From NCBI GenBank assembly GCA_029207755.1, contig JARCOQ010000007.1, positions 44,845,656 to 44,909,655 of the forward strand: DNA of 64,000 nt. The letters are read 5' to 3'. The position numbers and the translations under genes are program-made. Under the pieces are notes generated by a model. The model searched no databases. It had not been told where the DNA came from and saw only the letters and a list, made by a program, of their open reading frames with translations. Shown in pieces: positions 38,211 through 50,700 of the stretch. Origin of the DNA: Chamaea fasciata (Eukaryota > Chordata > Aves > Passeriformes > Sylviidae). The first letter of the stretch is position 1. The number at the start of each line of letters is the position of its first letter.

Positions 38211-41200
38211 CAACAACAAAAAACCTTAAAATACTTACTCAATAAAATTCTAGATAGAAAAATGTGAACTTTAACTCCGTTCTCTAATCAGAGCAGATAG
38301 TGATGTCACAGCTGCCCAGGTTTCATGAACATATTTGAAGGCAGAAGGAGCACATCACCAGCCCTTTACCAAATATTCAGGCTCCCACAGTGTAGCATCT
38401 GTGAATACTTTCTCCTTTCAATCAGAGACTGATTCAAACTTCAAAATGAGATCACCAGGGTCTCCTGAACTTTCAGAATCTGCTTGATTGAAAAGCTTTC
38501 CTTGGTATCTAAGGCAGCACTGATGATGTGCTTGGCTCAGACCTTGCCTATCCACTCATGTCCAGAGCCCTTACCCAAGACACCCGAGTTGAGTGAAAGG
38601 TCTCTCTCGCCTCAGGTCAACACAAGCTCTTCCGGCTTGATACAATGCCATCAATAGTACTTCCAGACTAATAACTGAAATAGTTCACCTTGGACTCCTT
38701 TTTGTCTTTCAAAGCTCCCAGGTGGAGACATTAACTCCACTCAGCAAGAGTTTGGGGGTTTTGGTGGCACAGTTAGCTGATTAACCTGCTACCTCGAGGG
38801 GCTGCTTGGTGCTCCAGCAATGCTGTAACCCGAGGTAGTCCATGCCGCCCTGCTCAGAGTTGTGATGGAAACAAGCACTGGGGAAGGAGCCTCTAGGCTG
38901 GCCTCTGCCAAAGGCAACTAGCTTTGCAACCACATCTTCTTCTACCCCTTTCCCCTATACTCTTAATGAAGATTTACAAGCCCTTCTTTGGAATTACTGG
39001 ACCAAAGCCAAACACCCATGTTGAGGTGAAACAATTTCTGACTCAGGACCGTTGAGCTCAGACATGAATTTAGGCACCTAAAGCTATTTTTTACCAATGC
39101 TTTAAAGCCCTTCGCTATAAGCTTTTAGTTAGAATATTGGTATGATTTTGCTTTCTAGAGACAACGCTATAGAAAAAAAAATCTTTACAGAAGTTTATTA
39201 AACCTTTTATATTTATGAAAGCATCTGTATTTAAACTGCTGATGTAGCTCACCATGCACACTGTCTGAGAGGAGTGTTGCTATACTTCATATTACATTTA
39301 CAGTGATATATATATTAGTTTTGCTGCTTAAGAAAGTGGCTAATCTGACAGCTCCTGGAGCCTTGGCACAGCGGGGGCAAGAAAGAGATGGTGGCAACCG
39401 AGCCTTCCAAAAATGTGCCATTAACTCTTTGCCAGTTTGACCCACAGGACCAGACTCTCAAAAAAAATGTTTCTATCTCTTTGACTACTCACAGCCTGGT
39501 TTTTACAAGGAGATCACCATCAAATATGCCACATATGTTTGGTTTATTGATGACTTTCACCTTGATTCCAAGGATTTTTACAAGTATAAAGCCGAATGCT
39601 GATACATCCAACTCCTGAGTTCTGAAAAATGTTTAGCTAAAGAGAAAACTTATAAAGGTTATTAATGTCTGTGAAGTAAAGAGAAAAACAGGGCTACTTT
39701 TATTAAATTAAGTATAGCAAGCCCAAGCAAACTATAAAAGCCTTAAGAATGAAAAATGTGTGGGTTTACACTGGTTTAGTAACCTGCAAAAAACCACCAT
39801 CTTATCTTAATAATACCAAGTATAAGAATATACAACACCCTTCATTTCTTAAAAATTTAACTTTGGTGGAAGGTTTACTTGGTAAAGACTAAAAGAACCT
39901 TAGATTCACTGGGAGTACTACATTTTAGTAAGTGCTATATCTTTTTCATTAATACAGTCGAAATTTTACATTCACTTTAACAATCACTTTTTGAAATATA
40001 TTATTAAATATGAAAGGTAGAGCCAGGGTGTAATTTTCCCTTCCATAATATGTCTGAAGATCCCAGAAATAATACCTGCAAGAGAGCTTACATGGGAAGA
40101 GGAATTAGTTATTGTTCAATGCCTTATCAGGCACAGATGATAAGGCTGAAAACATTTGTAAAGAGCAGCCTCAGATAAAGGTGGGTGTACATTTCAGAAC
40201 TGACAGCATGAAGAAACAGCTGAGGCCCAATTAAAATAAAAGTGGGGTAGAAAAAGGACACAAAGTTTGGAAAACTCAAGAGATAAAGGAAAAATGTGGG
40301 AAACAGGCTGGAACTAAGACTAAAATCAGAAGCATAAACAAAAACCTCGTATTGTGGAAAAGTGTGGGTTGTTAACAAACAAGTATCTCTCAATAATTCA
40401 ACTACCATGCATATTCCCTCCTAAATAAACACCCTTGTAATGTAGATATTAGTTGCCTGCTTTTAACAAGAGGTAAACCCCAATTTACTCTGTTCCAAAG
40501 AGAAGTGAATCTTTCCAACATTGAACTGTAAGAGCAAAGAAATTACCCAAGAAATATAAATCAAGTCTGTGGTAGAAATTTCTGGGGTTGTGATACTATG
40601 TAAACAGGCAAATTCAAACAGAAACTGCTATCACTAAAAATTGCAGATTTAATTAATTGCATACCTCAAACTTCCTCTAAGGAAGGACCAAAAGGGATAT
40701 TTCCTTCTTTTAATGCCTGTTTTATCTCTGCATTACTACTGATCTGCATATTTCGTTTTCTACCAGTCTGTGAGTGAATGCCAGAGAACATAATGCTTAC
40801 TGGTAGGCCTAGCAAGTTTAACTTCTTGGAAACAAAGTTGAGATTTTTTTACTGAGGTATGATTTTAAAATAACATCACTCAGCATCATCTGGCAGAAAT
40901 ATTTCACTCATGTGAAATTAAATACTGTGAAATAACATAAGGCCTCCTCCCTTGGGTCCTCTGGGGTTTTCTATAAAGAAATAGATTCCAGGGAACCAAA
41001 ATATTTTTCTGTGAGGACACCCTGGTTTCCTCCTGACACTTACAATACCTGTTGCTTGGGGCAGTGTGATAGTAAAAGTCAAAAGTTTATGGGAAAGTCT
41101 TGGGCCTTTTGAAATAGTTCCATAAATCCATTGTAGCTGGATATTTTTTGAGCCTCCAGTTATAGCAAAGGACTTAAGTAAATGGTGCAGAGCCATGCAG

Positions 41201-42845
41201 GCCTCCAGCATTCTTAGACCAATCTTTCATTAAAACAGGGATTGTAATTCAAGAAGAACCTATATTAGTATTTTATGTAGCAGAAATATTTTTTTAGGAA
41301 TTAAGAGAAATTAAGTATCTCAACCAACACATCTGTTTGGAAGTTACAGGAGATTAATAGACCATTCCCTAACTAAACTAGTTTTCTTACAATAGTTTTT
41401 TTTCTTATACTGTGGAAATAATGAAATATAAGTAAATTATTTAGGATATAACAAAATGTTTCACCTAAGCAGTCAAAATCTCTGTCGGTCCTCTGAGACC
41501 CCCCAAAAAAATCCCTTGAAACAGTTTATTGTAAGATTCTCTAAGTATATTTAATATGCCAAAAGGAAACTTAATTTTCAGAGCTTGAAGGTCTGGCTTA
41601 TAAAGTCTCTTGGACCTACAAGCCATCTACAAAACCCAGAAGAGTAAGTAAGAAATTACTGCTGACCCTGATAGGCCAAACTCTTAGTGTACATACATAG
41701 ATATACAAACTGAAAGAACAGAGGTGTAACAAAGGGAGCAGGTGTAACAAGGGGAAAAAACCCCAAAAAATATTTTCATCATTATTTTTTTAATAAACTT
41801 TAAGAACATTCCCAGAAAGTAGAACCTGCTAAATAAGGAAGTGGACAGATGTCAATCTATTAAAGATTACTCACATCGTAACACAAAAAAATTCCAGTGA
41901 ATTTTATTTTCAATGAAAACTCACACAGACTAAATGAGTCTAAAACTCAAACAGATTGCCTGATATTCAGATGTCCTTCCTATGGCTGTTTGCTACACTG
42001 TTCCGTGATTATGTGAGTTTGAACTTTCATTTGTATTAATAAATTGTCTTATAACTTGTATAATTTTAAAATACATTTGTCCATACTTCTGAAAATTCTT
42101 TGAACAGAAACTATTAAAGGAAAAATTGTTTTATTAAAATAACTCATATGTTCTGCCTGGGAGAAGCCACTGACTTTGGACTACCAGAAAAATATTTTGT
42201 GTCCCATATTCACATCAGACACTGATGCCATTCCTTTCATTGGAACTCTGTACCAGAACATGAAATAAAAGCATGTGAGAACAAAGGAGTAGTGCCAAAA
42301 TAGTAAAAGAAGTGCTGAAAAGAGTAAATTCATAAAGAGTGGAAAAAAATTCTACATATTTGAAATCTATGTATAAATATTGAATTACAGAAGAGACCAG
42401 TCTTCCATTTTATTCTGTTCATATTAAATTTTTACCTGAAAGTTATGCTTTCTTGCACCTATTTTTCACTGTGTGAAATGCATCAATAAAGTCTTTACAA
42501 GACTATAAAATAAGCACCAAATCTTCAGCTATATGTCTTCAAGAAAACTGAACATATCTAAGTTCTAAAATAGTGGCGAAAGGTATAGACTTTTAACAAC
42601 TTCTTTTATTCTTCTTGCTAGGCAAGAATATACAAAGTTTTGCAATATGAACCAAAGACCATAAGGTCCCTCAAGAACTGATCACTGCCTATCTTGAGCA
42701 ACTGCTGGACACTCAACAGACAAGTAAAAGTATTGCTTATTGCAATATATTTTATCTAAAATAATGAAAAAATTAATATCAAAAGTGAAAACAAAGGGTA
42801 TATTATCCAGTGTATTAGCATCCAGGAACTTACTGATATTTAAAA
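38207..42845. other. 4.6 kb of unique sequence, no gene seen
   Basis: No supported gene or recognised transposon. The interval 38560-38900 is less AT-rich than its surroundings and holds an 8-bp inverted repeat CTACCTCG/CGAGGTAG (38789-38796 and 38831-38838). A short tandem duplication of 'aggtgtaacaa(a)ggg' lies at 41722-41756. Confidence 0.55.
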
Positions 42846-43330
42846 TAGAATAATAGGGTAACTCAGCTGAAGCCTCAAGTCCAACTTCCTGCTCACAGCA
42901 GGGTCAACTATGAGATTAGACCATGTTATTTAAGATTTTATCTAGTTTGGCCTTGAAAACCTCAAAGGATGGAGTGAATACAGTGTCTCTGGGCAGCTTC
43001 TTTCAATCTGTCACTTTCTTCATATTGAAAAAGATTTTCTTTATATCCAGACATAACCACCCTTCCTTCAATGCATACACTGAAATCTTATCCTCCCATG
43101 GTGTGGTGTCTCTCACCACCCACCAAGCTGTGCAGCTCACTGTCTTCCCAGATTTCCAGGTCCTTTTCAGCTGCTCCTGTGCCAGTCAGTCTCTAGCCTG
43201 AACTGGTGCAAGTGATTACTTGTCCCAGATAGAGGACTTTATTCTCAACCTTGATGAATTTCACAAGGTCCTGACAGCCCATTCTTCCACCCTGTCTGGC
43301 CCTATACAAATGGCAGACCTGACCTCTAGA
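42846..43330 (-). mobile_element. CR1 LINE fragment, 3' tail eroded (minus strand)
   Basis: Antisense CR1: 'tccaacttcctgctcacagc', 'agggtcaactatgagattag', 'ttggccttgaaaacctcaaaggatgg', 'tgtctctgggcagcttc', 'tttatatccagac', then 'ccaggtccttttcagctgctcc', 'cagtcagtctctagcctg', 'gatgaatttcacaaggtcctg' and 'ccattcttccaccctgtctgg'. The first part is 3' UTR and the second is ORF2 C-terminal coding sequence. About 300 bp of the expected middle is missing (a jump near 43095), so an internal deletion is likely. The subfamily looks CR1-Y-like. Plus-strand frames of 80-92 codons here are antisense artefacts. Confidence 0.82.
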
Positions 43331-43570
43331 ACAAAGAATACAATCACTGGTAGCAGTTACACAGGATTTATCATGCAAGTGTTTTCCAAAATGTGTGGAA
43401 GTATGTCAATTAGGAAAAAAACCACAGAGGAAAAACAAAAGAATGACACATGTTGCCAATGATCCATTTATTTTTCAGAATGCTCCTTTAAGACTCACAA
43501 AGGAACAAAGCATTGCTGCATTTATCTCTGACTTCATTAGAAGAGGATTTGCAAAACTTTTGTCCCCTGA

Positions 43571-43782
43571 TTTTTTTTTTTTTTTTTTTGAAAGGTCTAT
43601 TAATGTTCTGGAAGCATGCACAGTACGTTTGGTAACTCCCTGGGGAATTGTAGCAACACCTTATTGAAAAGAATGTCAAAGACAATCCTTCATATACTGT
43701 AAGAGAGACAGCATACTTTCCTCCAAAGCAGATGTCTTACATGACATGAAGTTTTCCTCTTTTCCGATAGACCTTTCTATGA

Positions 43783-43825
<43 letters not shown>
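43571..43825. repeat. Inverted repeat edged by T19 and A42
   Basis: T19 (43571-43589) followed by GAAAGGTCTAT (43590-43600) is mirrored by ATAGACCTTTC (43767-43777), TATGAC and A42 (43784-43825). The 11-bp motif is a perfect reverse complement, and the homopolymers extend the symmetry to roughly 30 bases per arm, apart from the 6-base TATGAC interruption. The 166-bp interior (43601-43766) is unique to me and has no open frame or known repeat. It may be a fold-back element, a retroposed unit bounded by poly-T and poly-A, or an expanded homopolymer pair. Confidence 0.65.
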
Positions 43826-43828
<3 letters not shown>

Positions 43829-45960
43829 TCAAGGAGACAGACACTGGAGCACAATTACTCATCTCCTTGAACACTTTTTGCATTGAAATGATGAAATGCC
43901 TTTTTGTAAACTTACCAGAACTTCCAAAAATTCCTGCAATATACCATTCCACACAGTCTGCTAATAATGGAGAACCCTACACCAATAACCTGGTCTGGCC
44001 AGTTTGATGCTTAGAGTAATGTAGCAATACAAAGAAATAAAGACATCTCTCTTTTTTAAAACATATTGAAAGTTTTAATTTTTAACTAGGTGGGGCTTCT
44101 TTTTTAAAATAAGAATTGAAATAAGACAGGGGTTTTTCCCAAAATACAGACATGGTGTTAATTTCACCCTGCCACCATCTCAGATGGATGAGACTTGTGA
44201 TAAAAGATAAACCCCTCAAAACCCACCATTAATAGAGAAGAGAAGGGAAATATAAAGGTGGGGCAGGAGGGGAGAGGAGGAGTGCAAGTGTCCTGGTTGT
44301 GTGACAAATGGAGATTCCCTTAGGTAATATTAGCATATGGAGAATTGTAGCCCAAATGAAGGACCAACTTGCATCCCAAGACTCTTTGAAAGGTATTCAT
44401 TTCATTCAGCTCTTCATTGATGCATAATTTCAGAACATAAAATTGCATAATTTTTACAATTATAGTAGTGCTTGCATCAGCCAGAAGATGATCAATAGTC
44501 AAAACACAGGGGTGGGTACACCCATGTCAATAGATACTAAATCTTCCCAGAGCAGAACAGGGTCAGAAGCTCAAGTAATTATTCATTAATAATAATAATA
44601 ATATTAAGTCCGTATTTAATGCCTGGAGGCAGTGAAACATAAACACGGGTTATACAAGAATCATGGATCACAGCACGATTCTCTTGGGAAAAAAGGAAAG
44701 GCAATCTCACTTAAAAATTGCTCAGATAAGTAATTACTGTATTTCTTAATCTACTTAGCAGTAGGTTTAGATAAATATGTTAGTCCTCTCCTTCCCTGAA
44801 AAGATCTTAAATTATTAGAAAGTTGCAGGAAAAGCAATCTCCAATAACACATCTTACTTGTTAAACACGTGTCTTTCTGTTCCAAATGTAAAATTATACT
44901 GCCTAGGTTTACACATTTTTGCATGTCCTAGAGAATAATCTTTGCAAATTAGAAATAGAATCAGGCAAGGATTTTTTTTTATTAATACTACAGACCATAG
45001 TGGAATGTCAAGGATTTGTAATACAGTTTCTCTTAGGTGCAAGTAGTCACAGCATGGTTCAATGAGATTCTATGACTTTCATTATCCTAACTCATTGCTC
45101 ACTCTTACGTTAAATTGCCTTGGATTTCACAAACCTACTGATTTTTGAGAAATCCCTTTTTTCCTTTCCACTTCAGAGCTGTTTAATTAAACCTTTAAAA
45201 GTTATCATCAAAGAGCAAGATAACCTGGATAATATTTGTCCTTTGACTGCAGAAAAGGCAGAGGTTTCCTTACCTCTCCAGGGAGCAAGAAGGATGCAGA
45301 TTCAGTGACATTGGCTGCCCTGGCACACAGCTGTGCAAGGGATACACCCTCATTCCTAACTAAAAAACGTTGATACAAGAAAAATGATGCTACGTTTTGC
45401 GAATGGAAAGACATTACAGAGATCTGGCCATCATGTCAGATTCTAGATAAGGCACTGTACATTCTAAAATAAAAGAGAATTTCTAATCTTTGTTAAAAGA
45501 GTTCCCAAAATATGGGAGATACAAGAGCAGAAAGTAAAAAGACTATCACAAAACAGTTGCCACGTAGTTTCCTTGAGACTTGGGATACCTCTGACAGATC
45601 CTCATCCCATTCACTAATAGCATTTTACCTAAATTGAGTTGTTTAAAGCAGTGCACACACTCTTTCATCTTCACAGTTCCCAAATACCCACAAAAATACA
45701 GGGAGGGGGGAAATACAATCTCCTTCACTAGGTGGTGAACAGATTTAAGATATTTCTATATAACCATGAGTTTTGGGGAGCTTTAGAAGTTCTCTCACTT
45801 TTGAATACATTACATAGGGCTCCAATCTGTACCTGTTCAGGAGCAACTCCACAGTAATCTACCCAAGAGAGAAAGAATATCTTCACTTTCCAGAAATTAA
45901 AGCCACTGTGTTTGTAAATGATACTAGACTGTATGTTCATCTTTTCATGCCAATTCTTGA
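43826..45960. other. Unique sequence, no gene seen
   Basis: No supported gene. An (AAT)n run lies at 44587-44603. The A/G-rich stretch at 44225-44300 with a 'gaaatataaagg' word and a following 'tgtcctgg' is LTR-like in flavour but could not be matched. Confidence 0.5.
44587..44603. repeat. (AAT)5 short tandem repeat
   Basis: About five tandem AAT units followed by an imperfect copy. Simple sequence. Confidence 0.8.
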
Positions 45961-46056
45961 ACCACAGAATCATATAGGTTGGAGTAGACCTTCACAATCA
46001 TCAGTCCGACCTTTGACCAATCAATCTTTTACCCTGTCAAGTAAACCATAAAACTA
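45961..46056 (-). mobile_element. Very short CR1 3'-end fragment (minus strand)
   Basis: 'accacagaatcatataggttgg', 'agtagaccttcacaatcatc' and 'agtccgacctttgaccaa' match the antisense 3' end of a CR1 whose usual sequence runs 'aagaccttcaagatcatcgagtcc'. Only about 95 bp remain, ending near 'ccataaaacta'. Confidence 0.75.
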
Positions 46057-47587
46057 AGCAGGAAAATTCAGTTGTTTCTTGAGTTAACACACATTCAAAA
46101 AAGTTCCCACATACAGGTGGCAGGGCAAAGATGGGTAACTGCAATGACATTCATAAGTCAGCAGATGAAATTATTCTATTATTTTAAAAAATCATAACTC
46201 TTCTCTTGCATTAAATTTTAAAAAGATATGGATTTTGGTCTTCCTCTTCTTTTTTATATTAAATTGACAAAAAGTTCAGTAAGAAAATCAGCTCTAGAGA
46301 GAGACAATTTGCTGAGAAGTCATCTTAGCTCTTTTCCCCACAGAGCAAAAATAGGTATAATTTAGTAATTTAACTTTTTCATGAGAGTGTTAGACTTTCA
46401 AGTCATGACTTTTTATTTTACTCTGCTGGTGAAAAACAAGCAAGAGAATATGAAAAGAATTGTTTTATTGGCTCTCCATTTCTTCATAAAGAAGAAATTC
46501 AGAATAATAGTCAGCAATATTCCAAAGTCAGTTTGTTTCTCTTTTTCATCCTATAGATTAAAAGAGGCGGAACATTAGAGAAGTGATATGTTATCCTATT
46601 CTATCAAGAAAATAAAGACAATTCAACAGGAATGGTTAGGCAAGACTGAATACTAAACCGATCCAGCCAAACCACTCAAATCAGAAATTCTATTTTCATT
46701 TTATGTGCTGACTTCTGACAATAAAGATTTGATAGTTCTATTATACAAGCGCATGTTTAAAATGTTTACTTCTTTTTCTCATATTTAGTTCAGCCTTTAC
46801 TCTCAGTATTTGATTATAGGAAACATAATGCCAGTCTTTTGACAACATAATCATTCCTCTGCGATTGGATCATATCGTCAGAAACACAACTTCAATATTC
46901 TAACATCAAATTTTTCTATTTGAATTATATGGACTACGTAAAATGAAGTCATAGAGACAGACTTTATGAATTATCCTTAGTATTCTATATATAGAAAAAA
47001 AATGACATTTCACTAAGAGAGTGGGATGAGATTCAAGAAGTAACATGAAAAAAATGTAGACCATTCTCTAGAAAAAGCTGTAAACCATGACAACATCCAA
47101 GTCCTAAAATTAGAGAGTAAAGAAAACCTGTGATAATTCCTGTATAAAACTTTAAATCCTGAATTACCAGCCTGTATAGTACAGTATGTCTAGAGGCAGC
47201 ACTGGTTCATTATATAAAGTCTTAATATTCAACAGCTAAGCCATCTGTAGACCTTGGTCTCTAAGGGTGGTTCATCATTAAACAGAGTAGGTTCCTGTAG
47301 AAAGCCAGGTTCTATGAAATGTTTTGCCAAACCAAGTGACAGACTAAATGCTGGTGTCAGGCAGAATTGAGGAGTAGACACATGAACTAATACTTTAGCC
47401 AGAGTCATCACATCACATGAAACCAGCTCCACAGAAAACTTTGCATTAAAAGCTCACACAAAAACTTTGCCTCAAACAATTCAGGCAATGCTCTGGTGAC
47501 AATCATTTCGTACTTCCATGTAAAAGCATGTATTTCCTTACAGGCAGATTTAAGAACAAGAGCTCCAAAGAGTACCAAGACTAAGTT
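46057..47587. other. Unique AT-rich sequence, no gene seen
   Basis: No frame, repeat or RNA gene that I can support. A 14-bp TA-rich palindrome (TTCTATATATAGAA) lies at about 46983-46997. Confidence 0.55.
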
Positions 47588-47778
47588 ATAGAATAAAAAC
47601 ATTGTTTGGATTGGAAGGAACATCTGGTTCCAATCCCTTGGCCATGAGCACAGACACTGGACCACGGTGCTCATTATCTCCTCCAACATGACCTTGAACA
47701 CTTGCAGAGATGGGGCATCCACAACTACTCCAATTAACCTTTTCCAGTGTCTCATCACCCTCACATATATTTCTTCCA
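47588..47778 (-). mobile_element. Short CR1 3'-end fragment (minus strand)
   Basis: Antisense CR1 3' end: 'ttgtttggattggaaggaacatc', 'caatcccttggccatgagcacag', 'tgaccttgaacacttgcagagatggggcatccacaac' and 'ttccagtgtctcatcaccctcac'. About 190 bp, heavily 5'-truncated, same type as the fragment at 15729. The minus-strand frame of 125 codons that spans it (47408-47785) is not a gene. Confidence 0.88.
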
Positions 47779-50700
47779 TATACATATAGTTTTTTTTATA
47801 TTAGCACAACCTACTGAATTATTGCACAGACTTATTTTTACAGACATACTACTTAAAAAAAATTTGTGCTTTCTATTGGCCCTTTCTGCACAGTGTACTG
47901 TAACATACAGCATATCTGATCTCAGGCAAAATCATTGTGTCAACATTTACAAGTACTTGTAGAGGCCATATCTCTGTATGAATCAATTGACATCAAGACA
48001 TCACATCTTGTGAATGACTTCCAGGGGAAAGAAGGAGATCTGTCTTACAGATTGGACAGCAAGTTGCTGAAAGCATTATCAAAACTGAGAGAGTGAGTCA
48101 CAAGGATTTGTCAACGGCCAGGGTACAAGGATCAAGGGAAATTACCTTTCTGGAATTCAGAACTAAGGCTGAAGTCTGAATGAAAGCCACTTATATTTAT
48201 GGTATGACTTGTGCCAATATACCTCTACCAATAAAAACACACCTTGTGTAAATGCATCCTGAGTACCAAGGACACACTTCTCAGAGATTAACAGAACAGA
48301 AAGGGCTCTTACTTCTTAAATAGGGTGTGTATTTCTTTTCTGGCACATGTCTAGCATTATTTCCTACTTCTAAGTTTCATAAACTAACTGCTAGTGTTCT
48401 TTATGGCAACACAAATTTCAGGGTAACCAATACAGAAATATGTAATCCTAACAGCTGTGGAAGCCCTTAAGAACAGGATGTTCTTATATGGTTTCAAAAA
48501 ATTGTAGGATGAATCCTCACACAGGTGCACAGACGTGCACTTTATCAGATATATCAAAAGGAGAACCTTCTCTTGATCACTGTCAACCAGATATGCCCTC
48601 ATGCTGCAGCCCATTCCCATGGTTACACACAATTGAAGTGTGCTCAAAATGCCTAGAGCCAAAAGGCTGTGATACTAATTCTAACCTTTGGTACCTCTCT
48701 CCATGCATCCTGTAGGGGGCAAGACCCAAAGTCAAGATTTTGACCCCATTAGACACCCATTAGTCAAAGTTAAATCCTTTGGGTTTTATAACATATTTTA
48801 TTTTGTACTTTTTTTTGGCATTTTCACACTGCCTTTACACAAGCCCAAAGAATTGAAATATTTCTGTTTGTCTTAGAAGAAAATATTCTTCACTTCTAAT
48901 GGTCTCCAGTTTTTGCTTCTGACAGTGCAACATAATAGTAATAATAGTAATAGTCTTGGAATGCAGTCTCTACCATTTATAGAACGCCTGTGTTCCTGGA
49001 GAAAGCAACATCTAAATTCATATTACAGATAGTTATAAATTCTAGTCTCAGAAGAGTTTCCTATGGGTTTCAGGTATAAGTTTCAACAAGAGGTGCATAT
49101 AAAACATTGAGCTAGCTCAATACAAGACTGGAAAATATTGCAGCTATTCCAAATCTATTAAAAAATATATTGTGTTCTCCTGACTGACCAGAGTACTGAT
49201 GTATAATTCTGAAGCCTCAACACAATCCTCAATGCTCGCTCAAAGAGTGTAAGAACTAATAATTCTAAATTAGTAGTATAAGAATTATTTTTCTCATGTA
49301 AAAAGCCACAGCACACCTCAACTTCAGATTATCATTATATAATAATTTGGTCTTCCAGGATGTGGAAATACACATTCACTATCACAGAGTGCCTAGAAAC
49401 TCACATGAAGGACCTCCATTCACTAGGTGCTCCATAGCACAACCGAGAGATATCCATCTCTGTTGTGAAAGAGATGAAACTCAAAAGTATAACTAGAAGC
49501 TACGACAAACAGAAAGGTACTCCTGACAGTTTATGGAAAGTCATTTTCAAAAGCTCCCAAGGGTTAAGCAACTCCATATGCTGAGGAAAGAGCCCATGCT
49601 TGAGTGAGTTGCTCAACATCACATACAGCACTCAACAGCTTTGAGATGTGAACCCAGACCTCCAAAACGCCTTTGCTGGTGCTTTAACATCAAGGACATC
49701 CCTTCTCTTCATTACTGTTCCAGGCTGTCATTTCTTACACTTGGGTCACCCCACATTTTCAGCAAAGTGTGTCTCAAACCACTTTTTCACTAGATTAATT
49801 GTCATCACATTGTGTCTTACAAATACTGTGGATATAAGGCTATAAAAATAGAGGGAAAAGGTAATAACGAAGCAAATACATCAAGATGAATGTTTCCTAC
49901 CCCCTCCCTTCCACAGAGACAACCTTACATTTCCATGAAATGAAACTGACCTGATGCACTTATCCACAGGTTCATCAGTTTATATGCAATTTCAAGACAC
50001 ACTTCATTATTCATTTGAGTCACTTGGCTGCCCTCTTGAAAACTGTCTGTAGTATTTGAATATTAATTCCATTTCCAAGAGTTCTATCCATGTTTTCTTC
50101 TCCCTTGTGCCTGCTTGGGCAGATCATTAATTAATGAATCACTACAGATAATGGGTTTATATTTAAGTACTCAGTGATGCAGATGCCTGAATCTATTAAC
50201 GAGGACAGCCTACATTTTGCCTCTTTGCCTAGTGGCTTTCACTAGGAAAGCCACTGAGTAGGCACAAAATAGATCAGGGTTGATTTTATTGCTTTTAATT
50301 TATTTCCATTCAGACTGAAGAAGTGTGAGACATCTGGTTAAACAACAGGCATATGGAACAAAGGTGTAGTTACAAGCCTCAACAGAGTTTTTACAGTAAC
50401 ATTCATAATTTGACAAGTAGTAAATAAAGCTTTAAGCAAGGCAGAAGATACTTTATCTGAAGGAACACCCCAAGTCTCTGCCTCTGGAATACCATCAAAT
50501 TTAACTCCCCTACTGCTCACACAATGAGCAGAATCAAACCCTATGTCTCAAAAGTAGGCAAATAAACCCAAAACTTTATTTACATCTTATCATATTTCAT
50601 TTTTAAAAGTCCCAGAATATAGCTTCTCTCAAAATATCAGTTGTTCACAAATTCAAAGAAAGTGAAATACTGAAAGTTTCAGATTATCGATACAATTTCT

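Noticed and set aside
37952..38245. 97-codon frame with a Thr-His run
   Set aside because: The C-terminal half is the (CA)27 microsatellite read in frame; the N-terminal half runs through a T12 tract.
38789..38838. Inverted repeat CTACCTCG/CGAGGTAG with a 34-nt loop
   Set aside because: Only 8 bp and the interior does not continue the pairing; chance size for 64 kb.
44225..44310. Possible LTR edge ('gaaatataaaggtgggg' and 'tgtcctgg')
   Set aside because: No matching opposite end, no target duplication and no further similarity to the LTR families in this window.
47408..47785. 125-codon minus-strand open frame
   Set aside because: Half of it is the CR1 3' untranslated fragment at 47588-47778 and the other half has no recognisable similarity.
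50227..50263. Hairpin AGTGGCTTT/AAAGCCACT with an outer GCCT/AGGC
   Set aside because: A 9-bp core with a bulged outer stem; not clearly beyond chance, and no flanking evidence of an RNA gene.
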